Below are positions 1-10,948 of a stretch of DNA of 64,000 nt, one piece after another. The translations under genes and the position numbers were made by a program. The notes under the pieces were generated by a model. It ran no database searches, had not been told where the DNA came from, and saw only the letters and a list, made by a program, of their open reading frames with translations. Source of the DNA: Auricularia sp. M13 (taxonomy: Eukaryota; Basidiomycota; Agaricomycetes; Auriculariales; Auriculariaceae); assembly GCA_037042915.1 (NCBI GenBank), contig CM073197.1, positions 2,480,001-2,544,000 on the forward strand, read 5' to 3'. Every line of letters begins with the position of its first letter. Position 1 is the first letter of the stretch.

Positions 1-209
1 GACGGTGGTGGTACGAGGACAAGAAAGATTCACAGGCGGCAGAGAACGTGCCAGAAAATGTTTAGTAATCCGCAAGTCATCCCGCCGGCGCCGACACGGA
101 CGCGTCAAACGGCTGACGCGTCATCGCCGCGTAAGCCGCTATCTCCGACTCCGACGCGTGCACCGCGCCACGCACCAGGGTTCAACGTTCAACCGCGACT
201 CACTGGCAG
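1..209. other. Upstream region of APC11, no gene seen
   Basis: The window opens here. The stretch is the 5' flank of the RING gene that starts at 210. Open frames are Arg-rich and compositionally unlike protein, so I see no gene and no clear TATA box. Confidence 0.5.
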
Positions 210-590
210 ATGAAGGTCACGATCAAGGCCTGGCACGCCGTCGCCGAATGGCGCTGGGACACCGGCCAGAACGCGGCCGACCAGGACGACGACGAGGACG
301 TCTGTGGCATCTGCCGTCTGCCGTTCGAGGCGTGCTGCCCCGCGTGCAAGGTCCCCGGCGACGACTGCCCGCTCAGTACGTTCTGCCCCATCCCACACCG
401 TGTACTGGCTGACGCGCGCCGACCAGTCTGGGGAGAATGCACGCACGTATTCCACATGCATTGTCTGCTCAAGTGGATCTCGACACCCGCGTCCAAATCG
501 CAATGCCCGATGGACCGCAGGACTTGGAGTAAGCTGGTCACCCGTGACCGTGGCCGAACCGCAGCTGACGCGACGCCAAAGACACTGTGA
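210..590 (+). CDS. APC11: Anaphase-promoting complex subunit 11 (RING-H2)
   Basis: Catalytic RING subunit of the APC/C ubiquitin ligase, which recruits the E2 for cyclin and securin ubiquitination in the nucleus. The start MKVTIKAWHAVAEWRWD, the insert CCPACKVPGDDCPL and the block THVFHMHCLLKWI are typical of the family. A 51 bp intron at 376..426 (gtacgt...ccag) joins DDCPL to IWGECTHVFHMHC; because 51 is a multiple of three the frame also stays open unspliced. The last zinc ligand of the RING is Asp (CPMDRR) where human APC11 has Cys; RBX1 also uses Asp there. The C-terminal tail is uncertain: read-through stops at 590, but a 53 bp intron beginning after RTW (about 533) would give another tail ending near 628. 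Length, about 100 residues, fits the family. Confidence 0.88.
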   Translation: MKVTIKAWHAVAEWRWDTGQNAADQDDDEDVCGICRLPFEACCPACKVPGDDCPLSTFCPIPHRVLADARRPVWGECTHVFHMHCLLKWISTPASKSQCPMDRRTWSKLVTRDRGRTAADATPKTL

Positions 591-628
591 ATGCAGAACG
601 AAAAGTCGTGCCGACACCAACGTCGTAG

Positions 629-1038
629 CACCACCACCATACGCTTTGAAGCTGCTTTGCAACCCTGTATTTCTATAATATCCTTACAACGCGCGCGCAC
701 ACCGTCCACGAGAGCACATACAAAGCGGCACGATCATCATGAAGTCACACAAAGAAATAACAACGATTTGGAGTCCCAATGTCCTCCCTGATTGCAAGTT
801 AACGAACAGCACAAAAGAAAAAAAGAAAACGGTAAGGACTCGGGCAGGCAAGCGGCAGGGCAGACGTCGGAGATGTGCAGCAGAGCGAGAGCCGGTTCGT
901 AATGATACACAGAGCGATAATAAGGGATTCGAGATCGAGATCGAGAGGGGGGCCGCCAGCCAGTCGCCAGTCACTGGTCAGTAAAACAGTCAAAAACTCC
1001 AAGTGATATCGTCCTTGACACAATCGCGCGTCGTCCAA
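629..1038. other. Convergent intergenic region APC11/PSP1
   Basis: Tail-to-tail spacer of about 400 bp between APC11 (+) and the PSP1-domain gene (-). It is purine-rich on the + strand around 810-950, with a short GAGATC repeat near 930. No gene recognised; it presumably holds both 3' ends. Confidence 0.5.
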
Positions 1039-3193
1039 TCATTCTGCCGCCGGCGCTTGCAGCGACGACATCCAGATGCGCGTTTTGTACAGTCTGGTGG
1101 AAACGCAAGCTTAGACGTCGCCGTACTTTTTGTTGGGTGGAAAAGAAAAGGCGAACGCACCTGAACAACTCTCGTACGAGCTCGCGGAAGTCGATTCTCT
1201 TCTCCGCGACAAAGTAGAACGTCAGCTTGCGCCGGTCCCTGAAGAGGCGTGTCACGAGAGCAGGCCATTGCGCTGACATAGACAGCGGGCGCACCATTGA
1301 TATTCGGCATCCACGACTTCCATGGGCAGCTTCTTCTGTTTGACTTTCGTCTGGCAGAGCTGCAGCGCCTTCATTTCATCGTTCATTTTCGCTACGAGCG
1401 TCCTGTTATACGTCGCATCGTCAGGAAAAGTGCGCCACGAGAAAAGGTGTGAGAAGAGAACGCACTGGGTATCCTGCGGCTGCGCCTTGCCATAGATCCT
1501 CTTCGGGTTGTACTCGCGTTTCGAGGACTGCACCGGCCCGCCAGGGCTGACCGGCTCGCCGCTCGAGCCCGCCGCCTGGAGCTGCAGCGCCTCGATGTCG
1601 GCGGGCGTGATGCTGTCGTTGACGACCTTCCCAAGATCCTTCCCGCGGTCGGCCTCGACAATGACGAGGTCGCCCACGCGCACGTCGAGTGCCGGGTCGA
1701 CGCAGTAGAACAGATCCGTGCGGCCCGCCTTGAACTCGACGATATAGAGCGGCACGTTCGACGGCACGGCGTGCAGCGGGACGCCGCGCCCGAGCTCGGT
1801 GAGCGGCGGCTCGAAGCGCTGCTGCTGTGGTTGTTGTTGTGCCTGCTGCGGCTGCGGCGACTGGAGCGGGTGCGGGTGCTGCACGGGCGTGTCCTGCTGC
1901 TGCCGCAGATCGTGCCGCGCGGGGCTCGTGCCCGGGCTGCGCGACATGTCGCGCCGCTCGACGGACGCCAGGCGCCCGGAGCCCGACGCGGCGCGCGTGA
2001 GGTTCATCGGGACGTAGCGCCCGCCGCCGGGCGTCGCGTCCACGGGCGAGTGCGGCGCGAGCATGCCGCCCGCGCGGCCGGTGTGCGGGTGCGGGCCCGC
2101 GTAGATGGGCAGCGACGCGGGCTGCGACGGCGGCCCGCCGTGGCTGCTGGGCCCCGGCCCGTCCTTGAAGTTCAGCATCGCGAGGTCGGACGCGAGGTCG
2201 TCGTCGGAGAGCAGCAGCTGGCGCGAGCCGAAGCCGCCCGTGCTGCCCAGCATGTCGTCCTGCTCGAACCCCCCGAGCCCGCCGCCGCCGCCAGGAGACA
2301 CGATGTTGCCGAAGCCGCGGCGGGGCTGCACGACGCTGACTGAATGCCGCCGGGAGGTCGTCCCGCTGCCGCCGTTGGCGCCCATATGCTCCGTGGGAAG
2401 GTTGTGCCCGTGCATTGTGCCCCACAGCTCGCGCAGGGCCGCGTTCTCGTCGAGCACGATGCGGTTGACGTCGCGCACGAACGGGCTCATGTTGCTGACG
2501 TCGACGGACGACGACGAGTACCCGCCGCCGCCGCCGCCGGCGCTTGGACGGCTAATGGGTATAGCGCCCGACGCGAGCGGAGAAGACGCCATACCGCCGC
2601 GCGGGCGGCCGATCTCGCCGTAGCGCGACGCTCTGGGCGATTCGACCCACTGGCTGGGGACGCCCGAAGAGCCAGGGATGGGCATGCCCGCCGTGTTGAG
2701 CGTGAGCCCCGAGCGGCCGGGCGTGGCGAGGCTCTGGGACCGGCTGCGGGTCATGTCGGCGAGCTGGGCGCGCGACGAGTAGCGGAAGTCGACGTCGTCG
2801 CCGTCGCCCTCCGCCAGCCAGTCGTCCTCGTCGTCCTCGAACGTCGACGGGAAAGTCCGCTCCGCGCGCAGCGACGGCGGGAACGCCCCGCCGCCGGAGA
2901 ACGAGGCGCTGCGGGTCGGCGGCGGCACGGGCATCACGCTCGCGCCCATCGTCATCGCCCGGTTCAGCTGGGGAAGCGCGGCGCCTGCTTCCACGGCGCC
3001 CGCCGCCGCCCAGCGAGACCGACGGCGAGACCGAGCCCGACTCGCCCTCGCGGTGCGCATACAGCGGCGAGCTCGCATGGCTCGTCGGCGGCTGGCTCGC
3101 CGCCCGCTGCCCGCGCGTCGGCAGCGGCTCCGGCGCAGAAAAGCGTGGTTTGCGGTCGCCGTCGTCGCCCCCGTTCATCGTGCCGGCGTCCAT
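1039..3193 (-). CDS. PSP1: PSP1 C-terminal-domain protein
   Basis: Related to yeast PSP1, found as a high-copy suppressor of DNA polymerase alpha defects and probably linked to RNA/P-body biology; the molecular role is unclear. Proposed exons on the minus strand: 3020..3193, 1295..2967, 1161..1238, 1039..1093, which join in frame. The first intron (2968..3019) has a weak gtctcg donor, but it alone connects the MDAGTMNGGDDGD start to the long frame. The first two thirds are low-complexity Ser/Gly/Pro/Gln. The conserved domain starts about residue 460 (PLYIVEFKAGRTDLFYCV, RVGDLVIVEADRGKDLGKV), continues through MEVVDAEYQWDRRKLTFYF, and ends LFRLYKTRIWM, as in yeast PSP1. These conserved blocks cross the last two introns, which supports the splicing. 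Confidence 0.85.
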
Positions 3194-3652
3194 GGTCGTC
3201 GTAGTTGTGAATCAAGTGTAGTGCCTGGAGCGAGCGGCCGCGCGCGAGTTTAGAGACAGCGCTGCAGGCTCAGGGAAAGCAAAGCAAGAATCGCTACTTA
3301 CAGCTTCTGTCTTTCGTTTAGGTCCGAGGCCCGATATTCCGGCGAGCTTCCTCCCAGCCAACGTGCAGGTCTCAGGTCTCAGCGAACGCAGACGGACGAG
3401 TCAAAAGACAAATCGCGCACAGGCCCGGGCCTAGGATGGTGGTTGATCGAAGGGAGCCGGAGTGCGGCGACGGTGGCAGCTGACTTGGCGTGAGCGGAGT
3501 CTCCAGCAGCGGGGTCACGCGCGCTGTGCTGTCCAACCCCCTTGCATCGAATTCGAAGGCAGCGCATGACCACTGCCGATCGCAATTGGCAGGGCGTGCA
3601 CGACGGGTGAAAAAGCATAAGTAAATAGACCTATGTCTGTCAGGCATACATG
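3194..3652. other. Intergenic region, PSP1 upstream / RGP1 downstream
   Basis: About 460 bp between the PSP1-domain gene start and the RGP1 stop, both on the minus strand. Translations in all frames lack a recognisable domain. It should hold the PSP1 promoter and the RGP1 3' end. Confidence 0.45.
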
Positions 3653-6379
3653 CTACACGTCGAACACAACGTCCGCGGCCTTGAACGCCGTGTTCCCAGG
3701 CCACACGCGTACGGGCACCTCGCACTCGACAGTCTCGAGCACCGCCTCCCGCCCGCGCTCCCGCGCGTCTACCTGAGGCGTCCGGCCGAAGGGCGATGAG
3801 AACAGCGACGTCCACGGCGTCTGCGGCTGCAGCTTCTCCGCCGCAGCCGCAGCCTTACCGTGCGGAAGCGTCTCCAGCGGCGCGATGCCCGCGCGCGCGA
3901 CGTACCCGCCGCCCCAGCTCGTACTCGACCCCGCGTCCTGCACGAGATGCGTGTACTCCCTGTCGCCCACAGCAACCAGGAGGCAGACGCGGATCTTCCA
4001 CGCCACGCCGCCGCCTCCGCGTAATGCGAATTCCGGTGCGCCGTCCGAGGGGATGTTGAGCCCAAACGACACCCGTGCCGTGCAAGGGACGAGTGCCTCA
4101 TGATGCTCAGCATGGACGCGCCTCATCCCCTGCGTCTTGTCGGGGTTCTCCAGCCAACCGGGCGGCAGCGATTCGTGCGCTTCGAGCATCACGCTCAGCT
4201 GTGCTCTCCGTCAGGGTGCGATAGAATATCCGGCAAGGGCTGACGAACCTGCAACACCCTCGCCGAGCAATTCGAGTTGTTGAACTCGAATACACCGGTA
4301 ATGGCCTCGCCTAATCTGTATGCAGATTTGACAAATGTAAGCTCCCCGACAAAGACCCCGTTCTTCGTGACATCGTAGGACACTGCATCCCATCAATACA
4401 ATCCTAGACACACATACACAAGAAGCAGCTTACCTTTCTTGGGATTGCGCGTGATGACTGCAACCGCCTCCTTGCATCCCACGATCATATCCTCCGCATC
4501 TCTATCGCCCGACGAGTGCAGCAGCTGGCTCGCAAACTCCTCCAGCGACAGTTCCGCGTCCAATTTGGCCGAAGGCGTCAATTCTGCGAGACAGCATTCA
4601 GGCGACTGCACGCGACCGAGGCCGAAAACAAGCTCAGAATGCAGAAGCCACTGACCTCGCGGCTGCTTTCCCTTGACCTCTTCGACGACACAGTCCAGGA
4701 CTCCGCCCTTCTGTCGCCGGCGCGCCACTGGCCAAAGAAGGTCGTATGGGCTCGGCGTGCGCCCGACTGCGACGTGGTTGTACAGTCGTATGGGAATCTT
4801 CATCACACGGCTGAACTGCTTGCGAGCCTCGGCGGACGCACGACACGTCCCGATGACTAGCGTGTAGGAAAAGCGCAGCGCGCGGCCGCGGAAGGTGGGA
4901 GGGAGAGCTGAGGGGAGGGTTGTGGTGTAGCGATCTGTGACGACTTTAGGCAGCTGACCGTTGAGATGCAGTGGGACATACAGGTCTTCGTCTCGCCCGG
5001 CGCGAGATTCAAGTCGACCACCAGCATTGTCTGTCTCGACTCGAGCGTCGGAAGTTGACTCTCGTCTTCAACCTGCGGCGCCGAGCTCGACGATGAAGAC
5101 GCCGAACCGAAGAACGAGGAAAAGAAGCCATTGGCGGCGCGAGTGGGACTGGGCAGCGAGCCGACCTCCATCCTGCCGCCGCCTACGACGGCGCCCTGGC
5201 GCAGCTTGTCCTGCAGCGCGCCAACAGCCTCGCGGCGGACGACGGTTTCCTCCAGCTCGAACGAGCCGGACAGCTGGGCGTATGCCCAGAGGAGCAGTTC
5301 CGTGCCCGGCGGGCGGAAAGCCGAACTCGTCGCACGCTGGCGCGCGAGCGTTTTCTGCGCAGGTGGAGGTGGGGGCGGGGCTCCCAGGCCGCTGACGCGT
5401 GTCGGGCCCGAGGAGGAAGAGCGGCCGAACTTGAACGCTGGGAGGAGAGCGCCCGCGGAGGAACTGGCGTCGGGGCTCGGTGCGGGCGCCGCGGGGGCCT
5501 GGGTGCGCTTCAGCGCATTCGACGGGTCGGCGCGGCCGTTGGGAACTTGTGGGGGTACTGGAGATGGGTTCGGAGAGTGGAGAGCGGGGCTGAGGGGCGA
5601 GCGCAGGAACTCGCGTATCGGGTCCAGAGTCAGGGAGAAGGTCGCCGCTGTGGCCGTCTGGGGCACGGCTGGCGAGGCCGAGACGGGCGAAGGGTGGATG
5701 TTGGGCAGGGAATGCTTGCGTGCATGGGGATGGGAAGACGGGAGGAGCGGCTCTCTGCGCAATGGCGACGATACGCGGGGCGACGAGGGAGCTGCCAACG
5801 GGATTGTCAGCACGGTGTCTGTGAGCTGGCAGCAGCAGCGCGGGATTGCATCGGCACGGGTTGCAGCAATGCCGCGTGCATGCATTCCCACGCAATGTAA
5901 TAAGCAGCCGTTATATACTCACAGTTGAGTATCTTGCCGTTAGGAGACGGCTTGGTGTCTGTGGCCAGACGATTGAGCAGGTCCTGGGGTGATATTGCGA
6001 CCGAGAGCGACTTGGAGGCCTGGCGGGGGCGCACAGGCTCTACGGCCGAGCGCGGGCCCTCGTGGCGCTGGCCGACGAGGCCCTTGCGGAGCGGGTCTGG
6101 CGCTGACGCGGAGCCGGGGAAGTGCGGCGTGGAGTGGTTGCCGTACGACGGGTAGGCCGTCTTGGGCGTGCCCGGCGACGTTGGCGGCTTTGCGAGCGGC
6201 GCGGAGGAGATGGAGTGGGCTGCGCGGTGGTGGCCCTGGGAGAACGACGACGAGCGCGGGGCCAGGTGCGGGGTGTCGGGCGCGTTGGTGTTGGTGAAGG
6301 CGATCGTAAACGCGAACTGCTCGCCCGCAAAATACGCAGCCTGCGACGGCGACACGGTCACCCGTATGCCAGAGCTCAT
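3653..6379 (-). CDS. RGP1: Rgp1, subunit of the Ric1-Rgp1 GEF for Ypt6/Rab6
   Basis: Rgp1 pairs with Ric1 at the Golgi to activate the Rab Ypt6 in endosome-to-Golgi retrograde traffic. Five exons rebuild a single 824-residue frame: 5923..6379, 4982..5818, 4434..4934, 4249..4382, 3653..4198. Family landmarks sit at every junction: N-terminal VSPSQAAYFAGEQFAFTIAF (arrestin-like), MLVVDLNLAPGETKTYRYT, LPPTFRGRALRFSYTLVIG, VSYDVTKNGVFVGELTFV, AYRLGEAITGVFEFNN, and VLQLSVMLEAHESLPPGW. The middle (residues 50-330) is disordered Ser/Pro-rich. All introns are 47-104 bp and GT-AG. The start codon lies only 67 bp from the divergent SEN54 start, so the two probably share a promoter. Assignment is firm. 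Confidence 0.92.
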
Positions 6380-6446
6380 CGCATCGCGTTTACACTAGAC
6401 AAGAGCGCGAAGACAGGTTGTTTGGCACTCCGCCGGATTTTACCCC
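6380..6446. promoter_or_regulatory. Very short divergent promoter RGP1/SEN54
   Basis: Only 67 bp separate the RGP1 start codon (-) from the SEN54 start codon (+). No TATA box is visible. Regulatory signals for both genes must lie here or inside the genes. Confidence 0.6.
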
Positions 6447-7962
6447 ATGGACGACGCTCTTGAGCTCCCAAAGCCCGACGCTGCCCCGCGCGAGAACGAC
6501 GAGCAGGATGACGACGGCGACGACGAGGACGGCCCGGACTGGTCCAATATTCCGTGCGCATATATTGTCTTGATTTTCTCGTTTTACTGAGCGCGTGCAG
6601 GCTACCCGGCCGCGCCTTCATCCCCAAGCGCGGCGAGAAGGAGTACGAGCCGCGCGCGGCGGCAGGCACGTCGCTGCAGCAACATATGCTCGAGCGCTCG
6701 CGCAAGGCCATGTTCGACGCCATCTCCGGCGTCCGCGGCGCGAACAAGTCCGTCCTCATGCCGCGCCTGCCCGACGCGCCGCTGCTCACATCGGCCGCAG
6801 CAAGACCATAAGCCACGCGATATGGATACCCTCCATTGCACGCGCGCATGTTACGGTCGCCCGCGGCACGCACTTCACCACCGTCGGCACGTCCGTCGCG
6901 CGCGACCCGCCGCCTGCACCAAAACGTCTCGAGCTGCTGCCCGAGGAGGCCCTGTATCTCATTGAGCGCGGCTCTCTATCCTGCTGGAAGCAGCTGCCGC
7001 CAGAGACAAACTCTGAATTGCCCGGCGCGCCGATGTCTGTCCAACAGGCATACGCTGAAATGGTCGGACAGTCAGAAATCACTCTCGATCATTACCAGGT
7101 GCGCTCAAAACAACTGAATATCCATCCCCAACTAAGTCTTCTCAAGGTATACGCGTATCTGAAGCGTTTGGGCTACAACGTGCTCCGCACGCGTCCGCCG
7201 CCCGTGCCTGCACTTCCTAGATGGTGGCAGCGCATCCTCAGTCCATTCTACGCCGTCGGCAGACGTCTATCCAGCCTCTTCTACTCTCTTAGTACCTTGG
7301 TGCTGCCCAGACGCGACTGGTGGCGCCCTCTGCTATTCCACCGCTGGGGAGTTCCTCGCGATTACCGTCCGTCCATGTCTCCGTCCTCGTACCGTTACTC
7401 ACAGATGAAAAAACAGCATCCATATTTAACCGCCTGCGCTTCATCCCCTCCGGACACGCGATCCCCCGACATACCTCCCACCTGCGACTACAAGAGTCGT
7501 CGCCGTACCGTATATTCTTCGACGTGTACAAACCAGGCCACATATTCCGCAAATCCGAGCGACCGACGCCCGACTTCCAAGTGGCCGTCGTCAAGTACGT
7601 ATCATCGTCATTTTGATCGTCCATATTCGCAGATGCTGACTGCAGGATCTACAACTAGCGGGCGGACGACCCCAATGCCCACAATCCACGAGCTCACCGC
7701 GCTCTTCGACGCCGCAGACGATTGGCGCGTGTCGCAAAAGGCGAAGCCAGCGGCTCCCGTTTCGACCGTCCCAGCAAAATGGTGGCAGAGGTGGTTGTGG
7801 TGGAGACGCCCGACACCAAACGCCCCGCCGCAACGGCCGCCGAATCCGTTCGTGGCGCTGCGCGCGGGGACGAAGAGCATCGTCATTGCGGTCGTCGATG
7901 CTGGCACCATCAGCTGCTACAGGTTCAATCGCGGCGAATTTGATCTTTGGCCCATGGTATGA
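6447..7962 (+). CDS. SEN54: tRNA-splicing endonuclease subunit Sen54
   Basis: Structural subunit of the heterotetrameric tRNA intron endonuclease. Supported introns: 6554..6600, 6748..6800, 7099..7146, 7595..7658; another near 7367..7404 is needed to switch frame, but its exact borders are not settled. Landmarks: IPKRGEKEYEPRAAAGTSLQ, ISHAIWIPSIARAHVTVARG, LELLPEEALYLIERGSL, VYAYLKRLGYNVLRTRPP, FNRLRFIPSGH, PYRIFFDVYKPGHIFRKS and VVNGRTTPMPTIHELTALFD. The last is the conserved Sen54 C-terminal region and only appears when intron 7595..7658 is removed. Sen54 has no catalytic triad itself. The short acidic N-terminus (MDDALELPKPD) is common in fungal versions. About 440 residues. Confidence 0.9.
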
Positions 7963-8492
7963 CCAACCATCTTGTATTGAAATCTTTGGGTACATATGGT
8001 TAGCATAAACATCGATTAGTATGCGAATTTCGATGCTAATTGTGTTATGCAGATACATAGTAATTTACGAGGAATGTTAGAGAATCGGTGAGCGCACTTC
8101 GATGCTTCTCGCGGTTGGACAGTGCTAATGGATCTTCTACAGACTGTTGTATCCATAGACTTGGGCAATGGTACTTTCGACAGCGCCAGACGCACTTGGC
8201 AGCGCTTCTAACGCGGGCAGTATCCTGCCAGACGCGCAACCATGTTCGCCAGTCCTGCATTCTCGACCATCGGCGGTGAACCCTCCGGAGGAATGGTGCA
8301 AAGCACGCAAAAGGAGATACACGGGCAAATCTTCTGTGAGACTCGCGTCGGAGGCCGCTTTCGTCTTGGTGCGCGTCGCACAAGCTCAGCGCGCGTTCAC
8401 ACGTCCAGGTCCAGCCCAGAATGGGTGCTCTTGGCTCGCCGTACCTATAAGTACCAGTGCTTTCGCGCGCAGATAACACGCTTGCAGGCAAC
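7963..8492. other. Intergenic region upstream of the hydrolase
   Basis: About 530 bp between SEN54 and the hydrolase, both on +. No recognisable domain in any frame. It contains a TATA-like element close to the hydrolase start (listed separately). Confidence 0.45.
8446..8451 (+). promoter_or_regulatory. TATA-like element (TATAAG) of the hydrolase gene
   Basis: CCTATAAGTAC lies 42-47 bp before the ATG at 8493. The position fits a core promoter with a very short leader. Sequence evidence only. Confidence 0.4.
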
Positions 8493-9609
8493 ATGACTTC
8501 TACGCCTTCCACTTCCACTTCCACTGGCTCTCAGCTGGCGTTTTGGCAACGCGCGCTCATATGGGCCGCCCGCGCGGCCACGCCGCTTCTTGTGTCGAAG
8601 CCGTGGCGGAATGGGATCCTCCCCGCCGAGCAGGACGTGTCGCCGTTTGCGGAGCTGAGCATCCCGTCGAGCAAGGACGCGCAGCGCATGATCACCGTCA
8701 GACTGTTCTACCCGCCCGACGCGACGCCCGACGCGTATGGCGACCCCGCGGAGCCGCTCCCTGTATATCTGAACATCCATGCGAGCGGGTACTGCCTGAA
8801 TCTCTACGGCACGTGAGTGCTTCCGCAGTTTGCGCCCGGTCAGGCCCTCACGCGCATGCGATGCTGGTACATACATACATAGCGACGACGAGGTGTGCGC
8901 GTACATCGCGCAGCACGCGCGCTGCGTCGTCGTCGACGCCGACCACGCCAAAGCGCCCGAACACCCCTTCCCGCGGCGTACGACGACATCCTGGACGTGG
9001 CGTGGATCCGCGCGCAGCCGCCCGCGCGCTGGGACGCCGCGCGGCTCGCGGCCGGCGGCTTCTCCTCGGGCGGCGCGCTCGCGCTGGCGCTCGCGGCGAC
9101 CGCCGGCCAGGGCGTGCGCGCGGTCGTCGGCTTCGCGCCCTGCACGGACCTTGCCGCGTGGGCGCGCGCGGACGGGCGGCGCGGCATGGTCAAGCCCGCG
9201 CGGGGCGTGCCCGACGCGTGGACGCTCGCGCAGCTCTTCGAGGCGTACGTCCCCGCGGGCAGCGCGCTGCGCCGCGACCCGCGCGCGTCGCCGTTCTTCG
9301 CGCCCGCCGAGGCGTTTCCGCCCGTCACGCTCATCGTACGTACGTGCGCCCCTCGTCTGGAATCCCGCTCATAGTTTTTTTCTTCTTCCTTCTTGCTTGC
9401 AGTTCGGCGATTGCGACCCGTTGTATCCGGATTTACACGCCTTCGCGCGCAAGCTGCGCGATGCGGGCGTCGACCTCAAAATGATTCTCGTCGAGGACGT
9501 TGGCCATGGCTGGGAGCGGAATTGCACGCCTGGGACCCCTTTGGCCGAAGAACGCGACGAAATTATGCGAACTGTAGTCGCTAGGTTGCGTGCGGGTTGG
9601 CAAGATTAG
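8493..9609 (+). CDS. Alpha/beta hydrolase (HSL-like family), apparent frameshift
   Basis: Likely carboxylesterase/lipase-like hydrolase with unknown substrate. Exons: 8493..8812, 8883..9335, 9403..9609. Nucleophile elbow GFSSG (family consensus GDSAG), acid residue in GDCDPLYPD, and histidine in GHGWE complete a triad. The oxyanion region reads NIHASGY rather than HGGG, a variant I have seen in fungal relatives. Within exon 2 the frame must shift by one base near 8971-8977: upstream DADHAKAPEHPFP is in one frame and AYDDILDVAWIRAQPP in another, with no room for an intron. One base appears to be missing in the string cccgcggcg. This may be a sequencing error or a real lesion making it a pseudogene. 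The N-terminus has a short Ser/Thr repeat and a possible membrane-proximal helix (LIWAARAATPLLV). An upstream in-frame ATG exists at 8457. Confidence 0.75.
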
Positions 9610-9886
9610 TCCAATGTCGTCCGCTTGTGCTGCTTGAGGATAGTTTAGTCAACAACTCGTCGAGCTAGCCCGTCCAAAACCGGAGATTTTGGTCGTTGGT
9701 CCATCTTTTGCAGAGTACTCTCCCGATCGTAAATTCCGTCTTACTTGTATCTGTGTTATGTAGGGCTCACCACCTGCGATGTATCTGGGAGCGCGGGCTG
9801 CAGCGAGGAAAACAGTTATTAGGAGTCGTATAGTAGTATACAATTAGATGCAGTGTGAGTAGATTATTGTACATTCCCAGTAGTCA

Positions 9887-10904
9887 TTAGTTGTCATTCA
9901 GTCTGATCTGTCGTGGTCCCCGCTGCTCTACGATTCCCAGCTCGACGAATACGGCGGTCACATTGATGTTGAATATGGTGATGCCGAACCGGGAGCGATT
10001 GCTAGGCTCCCAACCCTCAGGCAGGCGCTCTTCTCGGAGGATGGGCTCCAGGTCGCGCACATTGCCACCGAAAATGTCGGTAAGAGTCGCGCGATCTGAA
10101 GGAGACAATTCGATGAGAGTGTGTGCTATCCCATAGCCAGAATACTTACTAGTCGATCCCAGGATCTTGTGGAACGCACTCTGGGTGTACTGCGGGTTTG
10201 TGGCGCGGGAGTCGGCGCGGCGCTTCGTGGATATGCGGATGAGATCCCAGGCAGTGAGACGCGAGTTCGCGTGGCCGGCGTCATCTGTTCCGGTAGCGCT
10301 CTCCAGCACGAAGCTAACCAGGTCTTGCGCGGGCTTCGATTGGTCGGGCTGGAGGGCCGTATCGTATCCTGGCAGCCGTCAGTACGGACCGGACGCCACA
10401 CACGAGTAGCATAGGCGCACTGGTAAAGCTCCCATCGTGCTCGATGCCGTTGTGCACGCACAGGTCGGCGAGATCGAGCGTGTCCGTGCGGTAGTCGCGC
10501 AGAAGCAGCTGCGCGGCGTACTTGGTCACCAGGCGCGCGAAGGTCGGCGAGGTGTTGTACGTCCGCCGCACCGCGCGCTCGAGCTCGGGGAACGCGATGT
10601 TGCGCCCGTCGCGCGGCAGGATGCCCATGTTTGCCATCGCGTTCAGCGCGACGCACGGAGAGCGGCTGTCGCTGGGCAAGGGGGCCTCGTAGCGCGGCCA
10701 CAGCGCTGGCCCGTCGAGTACGTCCTTGTCCTGCGTGCGCAGATCGATGACATGACCGTGCCTCTTCCGGGGAAGAATGACATTGAGTAACGTGATGAGA
10801 AGGTCGGCAACGATGAGCAGAGGAAGGGTGAGCAGCTTTGTGGCGGCAAAAACGAGACCGAAGTAGATGCGTGAGACGGCGTTGGTAATCCACATTGCGG
10901 GCAT
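9887..10904 (-). CDS. Chloroperoxidase-like haem-thiolate peroxidase, membrane-anchored
   Basis: Member of the chloroperoxidase/unspecific peroxygenase family (Peroxidase_2). Exons 10421..10904, 10150..10368, 9887..10095 give 303 residues. The proximal Cys is in SPCVALNAMANMGILPRDGR (family PCPALNALANHGYLPRDGR) and the distal Glu in IEHDGSFT (family EHDASL). The last intron (10096..10149) is 54 bp and leaves the frame open, but removing it restores the family-like LGSTNRATLTDIFGG. Instead of a cleavable secretion signal the N-terminus has a long hydrophobic segment (about residues 12-45) followed by PRKRHGH, suggesting a membrane-anchored form. The second P of the PCP motif is V. I chose the first ATG in frame (10904); the frame is open further upstream without ATG. 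Confidence 0.82.
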
Positions 10905-10942
10905 GAGAAATGGGAGAAAATGAAGGCTGACCAAAGGCGTGT

Positions 10943-10948
10943 CTTATA
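10943..10948 (-). promoter_or_regulatory. TATA-like element of the peroxidase gene
   Basis: TATAAG read on the minus strand, about 40 bp before the chosen ATG at 10904. Plausible core promoter element, and indirect support for the start chosen. Confidence 0.35.
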
